From Pterois miles (taxonomy: Eukaryota > Chordata > Actinopteri > Perciformes > Scorpaenidae): a DNA stretch of 64,000 bases. Made by a program: the position numbers and the translations under genes. The stretch covers positions 19,221,001 through 19,285,000 of the forward strand of contig CAMQGK010000637.1 in NCBI GenBank assembly GCA_947000775.1, read 5' to 3'. Below are positions 59,575 to 64,000 of this stretch, one piece after another. Positions within the stretch are counted from its first letter, which is position 1. Each line of letters begins with the position of its first letter. The notes below the pieces were generated by a model. The model saw only the letters and a program-made list of their open reading frames with translations. It did no database searches and had not been told where the DNA came from.

Positions 59575-60005
59575 GTTGTATGCCTCCGACAACCAGTCAA
59601 GGTGAATCCTTGTCGGCCCAAAATCTCATCCCCCTGTCATTTTATCCGATTAGACATTTGTCTAAAATTATCATCATCAGCACATTAATCCTTCAGTTAT
59701 GATCAAAAAATGTGTTGCGTCAGGTCACAGTGATCTTGCCCTGTGCCAGGGCCCTGTGACAAACTTGAAGAAATTTGCTCAAGGCGTTCCTGAGATATCA
59801 CGAGAATAGGACAGATGTAAGGCCACAGTGACCTTGACCTTTGACCACCAAAATCTAATATAGTTGTAGACATTTGTGCCAAATTTGAGGAAATTTCCTC
59901 CGGGCGTTCCTGAGATATCACATTCACAAGACCTGGACAGACAGACGACCCGAGAACATAATGCCTCCAGCCATGGATGTCGCTGGTGCAGGGCCATAAT
60001 TATCA
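59575..60005. mobile_element. Dispersed repeat, family C copy 2
   Basis: It starts TATGCCTCCGACAACCAGTC and ends with AACATAATGCCTCCAGCCAT and a short hairpin to GCAGGGCCATAATTA. The ~130-bp inner module with GGCGTTCCTGAGATATCAC occurs twice (59783 and 59902). Shares sequence with 42295-42560. Confidence 0.75.
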
Positions 60006-60810
60006 TGTTTTTGCTGAAACAGTGATATAGAGGTGTCGTTTCAACTTATGGTCATTTTAGAAGCTGCGGTTTGTGGTGCTGTTGAACTGTATTGCGCTAT
60101 ACTGACAGGTGTTTCTATTATTTTGTCCACTCCATTTATATCAATGAGGGTTGGCATTTAGCTCTTACTGTCAACATACAGTTGAGATAAGAAACATGAG
60201 GGGAGACAGAGGGGATTACATGTAACAAAGACCCCCTGTCAGAGTCCCTTCCACTGTCCGTGGACCCCATGGGACCTTCATTTCAGAAAAAATATGGATG
60301 GTAGTCAACGGCAAGAGAAAAATAATATTTTGACCCTGCTTAAATTGTGTCAATCACACATATGATTTTTGTGAATAAAACATAATTTTGCAAGTTACAA
60401 AAGTCACATTTTGTTGTTGTATCATTTAGTTCTATGTGAAACCGCTCAGTGAACTACATCTCTTGTCTCGCACAATAAACGTCACCAACACTACCTGACT
60501 TACTGACTTAGCTATGTTCCAGGCACAAATAAAATATTATCTGACCTGATGTGTTTATTTTTATCAGCCGGGAAGAGAAGGAACGAGCGAGACTCGTTAC
60601 TCGTGTGAGTACAACCCGGTGTGTATGTTGAGATGTGTATGTTGAGATGTGTGTTTTCACTTCTTATAGTTCAACAGTTTTACAACAAACTGCGACTTTC
60701 TTGACTTGCAAAATTATCTTTTAAGGTGACAATCATGTGATTCATGGTGCAATTTAAGGTCCAATGGGGTCCACCGGAAGGGGCGGGACTTTGCCTCTCT
60801 ATAGACAGTG

Positions 60811-61428
60811 GCTGTTTTCGAAACCACCTACTACATACTCTGACGAATGCAGTATGTACTGTGTACTGTGTAAGGATGACGTTGCCTCAGCAGGTATCTG
60901 TCTGCATCGTCAGAGGCAGCTCTCTCTCTTGCCAGCGAGCGATTGTGAAGCTTTTCAATTCAAAAGGCAGATAAACACAGGTTCCAGTTGATTTATAATG
61001 GACATTTATGTTGTGATAATTAAACAAACTATGCATCAACAAGGAAATAAAAGCCCCTCGGCTACAAGGAGAAAATGTTTGTTTCACGATTTAATATTGT
61101 AAAACTGATAACATTCAAAATCTACACAGTCCCTCAAAAAAGCCTCAAAAAAATTTCAGAAGTGAATTTAGTGATGAAAGTTATGAAAAATATAAAAAAA
61201 AAACGAGCCCATCTGGCTGCTGTTGTGATTGTAAGTGTAGCCTGTAGGGGTCCAGCACATTGCATTGTGGGATACAGTAGGCAAGGTAGACTTGTCTGAT
61301 CCACACTGGAGAATCAGTACAATATCCATTTTTGTAATACTGCAGATTTTCCTTTTGTTCGTTTACTGCATACTACACCAAATCAGTCCGTACTGCTAGT
61401 ATAGTATGCGGTTTCTAAAACAGCCAAT
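60811..61428. mobile_element. MITE with GGCTGTTTTxGAAACC terminal inverted repeats
   Basis: Left GGCTGTTTTCGAAACCACCT with ACTACATACT. The right end, reverse-complemented, reads GGCTGTTTTAGAAACCGCAT with ACTATAC. About 618 bp, no transposase; contains CATTGTGGGATACAGTAG typical of a common teleost MITE. Confidence 0.75.
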
Positions 61429-62873
61429 GATTTGGATTGTAAACTGTTATAAACCACTATGTGCATGGTGCTAAGAAACAATTCACCATTTATACTGTCC
61501 TGATTACATTTCCAAACAGAGGATAGCTATAAAAATATTTTCACTGCAGATGAAGATGACTACTACAAAATCTGTTCAAAATACCTTTGTTGTAAATACT
61601 GGGTTTATAAGTTTATAGTACAGTACTAGAAGTATAAATTTTAAAGCAATTCCAAACTAGAGAATCTGGTATGTACAAAGTAATTTTACTCATCAGAAGT
61701 CATTAACAGATCTGCTGCTCCTTACTCTAATTCAATTTTCTGTCCTACACAGTTATACAAGGTTCAATCAAAACATTTGAGAGGATTGCATAATATCCTC
61801 TAGCTCAAAATGCTGGAGGATACGTTTGACCATTGTGGACTCACTTTTACAGAAACTGGGAACTGATTAGTTTCTGTGGGCTGAAATGTAGAGGGTGCAC
61901 TTTTCAGGATTTTTCTTTCTTTCCTTGTTTTCTTTCACGCTACATCCACAGTATAATTAGTTCAGAGTTAGTGCTAGTTTAGGGTATGACTGCGCTCAGC
62001 TTTATCAAATGTATGTCCTTGCTGACATCTACCAAAACAAAAGTGTTCCAGTGTTTTTCTTCTACTGCCAAGAGTGTTATGAGGTTTCTCTTGCTATGTG
62101 CTCTGCTGCCAACAGAAATAATCTAATTCATATGCTCCTAGCTTCATCTGCATCTTGTTTCACTGTCTGCTCGGCTGCTTAATGAGAAAATTATCTTTAT
62201 GTTTTCCTGTTTCTCTTGGCTCATAATTTGAATCAGTACGATCCTTCATGACAAGTTCCCTTAGCTCCTCCTCCACTACAAATGTGAACCTCAAGAGCTT
62301 GGCAGTGATTTTATTTTGTAAATATAGATAGATATATTCATTAAGTTCATCACTACTGAACTAAAACCTATTCACACAGTGAGCTGGCTCTGTGATCGTC
62401 TTTGACTCCTGGCAACATGCAGCCTGGACAAGACCCTGACTGCATCACAGTACAACAAAAGACAAAAAAGCTCTGAACCACCAAAGTCAGTCTGAAACAC
62501 ATTTTGTCCACTTAAACAACAAAATGCCTCAAAGCAACATAAACTGTACAGGCATGGATATTGATTTAAACACACGTTGATCACACTGGGATAAGGTATC
62601 TGTATCTATAGCCACCCATAGGCATTTTCATTTGGCCCCAGCGCCTCCTTCCAGCCAACCACAGCAAACAAATCGATACTCTAACAAAACACTTGGGGAA
62701 AGAAAAACATTCATAATCCTGAGCAAAAAAAAAAAAAAACATCTACTGTCACTGCCATCCACATGTACCATTGACAAATAACAAGAGCAACCATGATTGT
62801 GTCACTATTAAGTTCTACCGTACACATTAAGTTCTACCGTACACATAATATAGCATATAACATGTGAACTGTA
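61429..62873. other. Intronic stretch, nothing recognised
   Basis: AT-rich; a short tandem AAGTTCTACCGTACACAT occurs twice at 62810-62846 and an A-run at 62725-62740. No gene supported. Confidence 0.45.
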
Positions 62874-63240
62874 GGGCTGCATGGTGGTGTAGTCGCCTCA
62901 CAGCAAGAGGGTCGCAGGTTCGATTCCAGCTTGCGGCTCTTCTGTGTGGAGTTTGCATGTTCTCCCTGTGTAAGCGTGGGTTCTCTCCGGGTACTCCGGC
63001 TTCCTCCCACCATCCAAAGGCATGCTATTTAGGTTAATTGATGACTCTAAATTGCCCGTAGGTGTGGATGTGAGTGTGAATGGTTGTCTGTCTATATGTT
63101 GTCTGTCTCTATGTGCCCTGCGATGGACTGGCGACCTGTCCAGGGTGAACCCCGCCTTCTCCCAATGCCAGCTGGGATCGGCTCCAGCCCCCCCGCAACC
63201 CCTAACGGGATAAGCGGTTGACGATGGATGGATGGATGGA
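62874..63240 (+). mobile_element. Family D SINE-like copy, intact with target duplication
   Basis: Runs from GGGCTGCATGGTGGTGTAGT through the B box GGTTCGATTCC to a (GATG)n tail. It is flanked by a perfect 11-bp direct repeat, TGTGAACTGTA, at 62863-62873 and 63241-63251. This shows retroposition and gives exact borders. Confidence 0.92.
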
Positions 63241-63400
63241 TGTGAACTGTAAACATATTGGATTTGTCTTTTAGCCTAGGTCAGCACTTCATTCATTTCT
63301 GTGAAGAAAATGAAATTAAATCATTTTTAAAGTCTGGATTGTTATTTGAGATAAAAGGACATGGTGAAGACCTGAATACAAGTTAAATGGATAGTCTTCC

Positions 63401-63718
63401 ATCCATCCATCTGCAACCGCTTATCTCGTTAGGGATCCCAGCTGGCATTGGGCGAAGGCGGGGTACACCCTGGACAGGTCGCCAGTCCATCACAGGGCAC
63501 ATAGAGACAGACAGCCATACATGCTCACATTCACACCTATCTAATTTAGAGTCATCTAAATGTCTTTGGACAGGGAGGAGAACCTGAAGAAAACCCACGA
63601 AAACATGGGGAGAACAGGCAAACTCCACACAGAAGAGCCCCAAGCCGAATTCGAAACTGCGACCCTCTTGCTGTGAGGCGACAGTGCAAACCACTGCACC
63701 ACCGTGCAGCCCACACAG
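63401..63718 (-). mobile_element. Family D SINE-like copy, inverted, with target duplication
   Basis: The reverse complement of family D: (ATCC)n tail at the left, GCTGGCATTGGGCGAAGGCG, GAACAGGCAAACTCCACACA, and the 5' end GCACGGTGGTGCAGTGG at the right. An 8-bp direct repeat AGTCTTCC flanks it at 63393-63400 and 63719-63726. Tail-to-tail with the copy at 62874. Confidence 0.88.
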
Positions 63719-63726
63719 AGTCTTCC

Positions 63727-64000
63727 CTCTGCTAAACAGTTAAGTCCTGCATTAGTAAATTATGTATCTCAAACAACCTAAGAGCTGATACAACAATGGC
63801 CAAGCCTTGGGGAGAAGAAAACACTGATTATGTCAAATACAGAAATACTAAAAATAACAGAAAAACTAATCTCTGATGCAGTATTCACAGGAAATAATCT
63901 CCTCAAAATTCATCCAAATCGCAGCAAAAGTCCTCCATAAATCAGAAGCCACTCTGAGTATTCTCATGAATTTTACAGTGCTATCAGTGTCTAATCTCTC
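63727..64000. other. End of window, nothing recognised
   Basis: AT-rich sequence with no supported feature. Confidence 0.4.

Larger units (their letters stand above)
13182..64000 (-). other. gtf2f2: Inferred giant gtf2f2 intron (partial) hosting kctd4
   Basis: No minus-strand exon matching the N-terminal half of RAP30 was found from 13182 to the end of the window, and there is no gtf2f2-type promoter or CpG-rich first exon. The stretch is therefore read as one intron of more than 50 kb. It contains kctd4 on the opposite strand, mirroring the human arrangement. A short or diverged exon could have been missed by eye, which is the main uncertainty. Confidence 0.6.

Overview
This is nuclear DNA from a vertebrate, almost certainly a teleost fish. 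The repeat content (V-SINE-like and tRNA-headed SINEs, Tc1 and Tigger copies, many small hAT-like elements, long CA/GT microsatellites) looks percomorph. That placement is inference. The genes themselves can be read directly.

Two protein-coding genes are recognised. The host gene is gtf2f2 (RAP30, TFIIF beta), on the minus strand. Three consecutive coding exons with canonical splice sites lie at 13100-13181, 9512-9611 and 7441-7584, and together they encode most of the second half of the protein. The last coding exon is not found between 7440 and 1, and the 5' exons are not found between 13182 and 64000, so the gene appears to run off both ends. The second gene is kctd4 (BTB/KCTD family), on the plus strand at 36341-37116. 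It is a single coding exon that would lie inside a very large gtf2f2 intron and antisense to it, as human KCTD4 lies within GTF2F2. The kctd4 reading frame carries an apparent one-base deletion in a G run at 36455-36459.

Layout: 1-6612 is an AT-rich tandem satellite, 32 units of about 158 bp that pass rightwards into shorter, decayed repeats, all inside what should be the last gtf2f2 intron. 6613-13181 holds the three exons, old repeats and a (CA)n tract that abuts a gtf2f2 splice acceptor. 13182-36000 is intronic DNA dense in nested transposons, including a 4.4-kb element bounded by inverted repeats (25247-29681) that contains spliceable exon-like blocks but no recognised transposase. 36000-38100 is kctd4 with its UTRs. 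38100-64000 is again intron-like and repeat-rich, ending in an inverted pair of young SINE-like copies.

No bacterial-type system, CRISPR array or intact transposon-coding gene was found. The items most worth checking are the satellite with its visible growth and decay series, the TG-repeat splice acceptor, the kctd4 frameshift and the 4.4-kb element.
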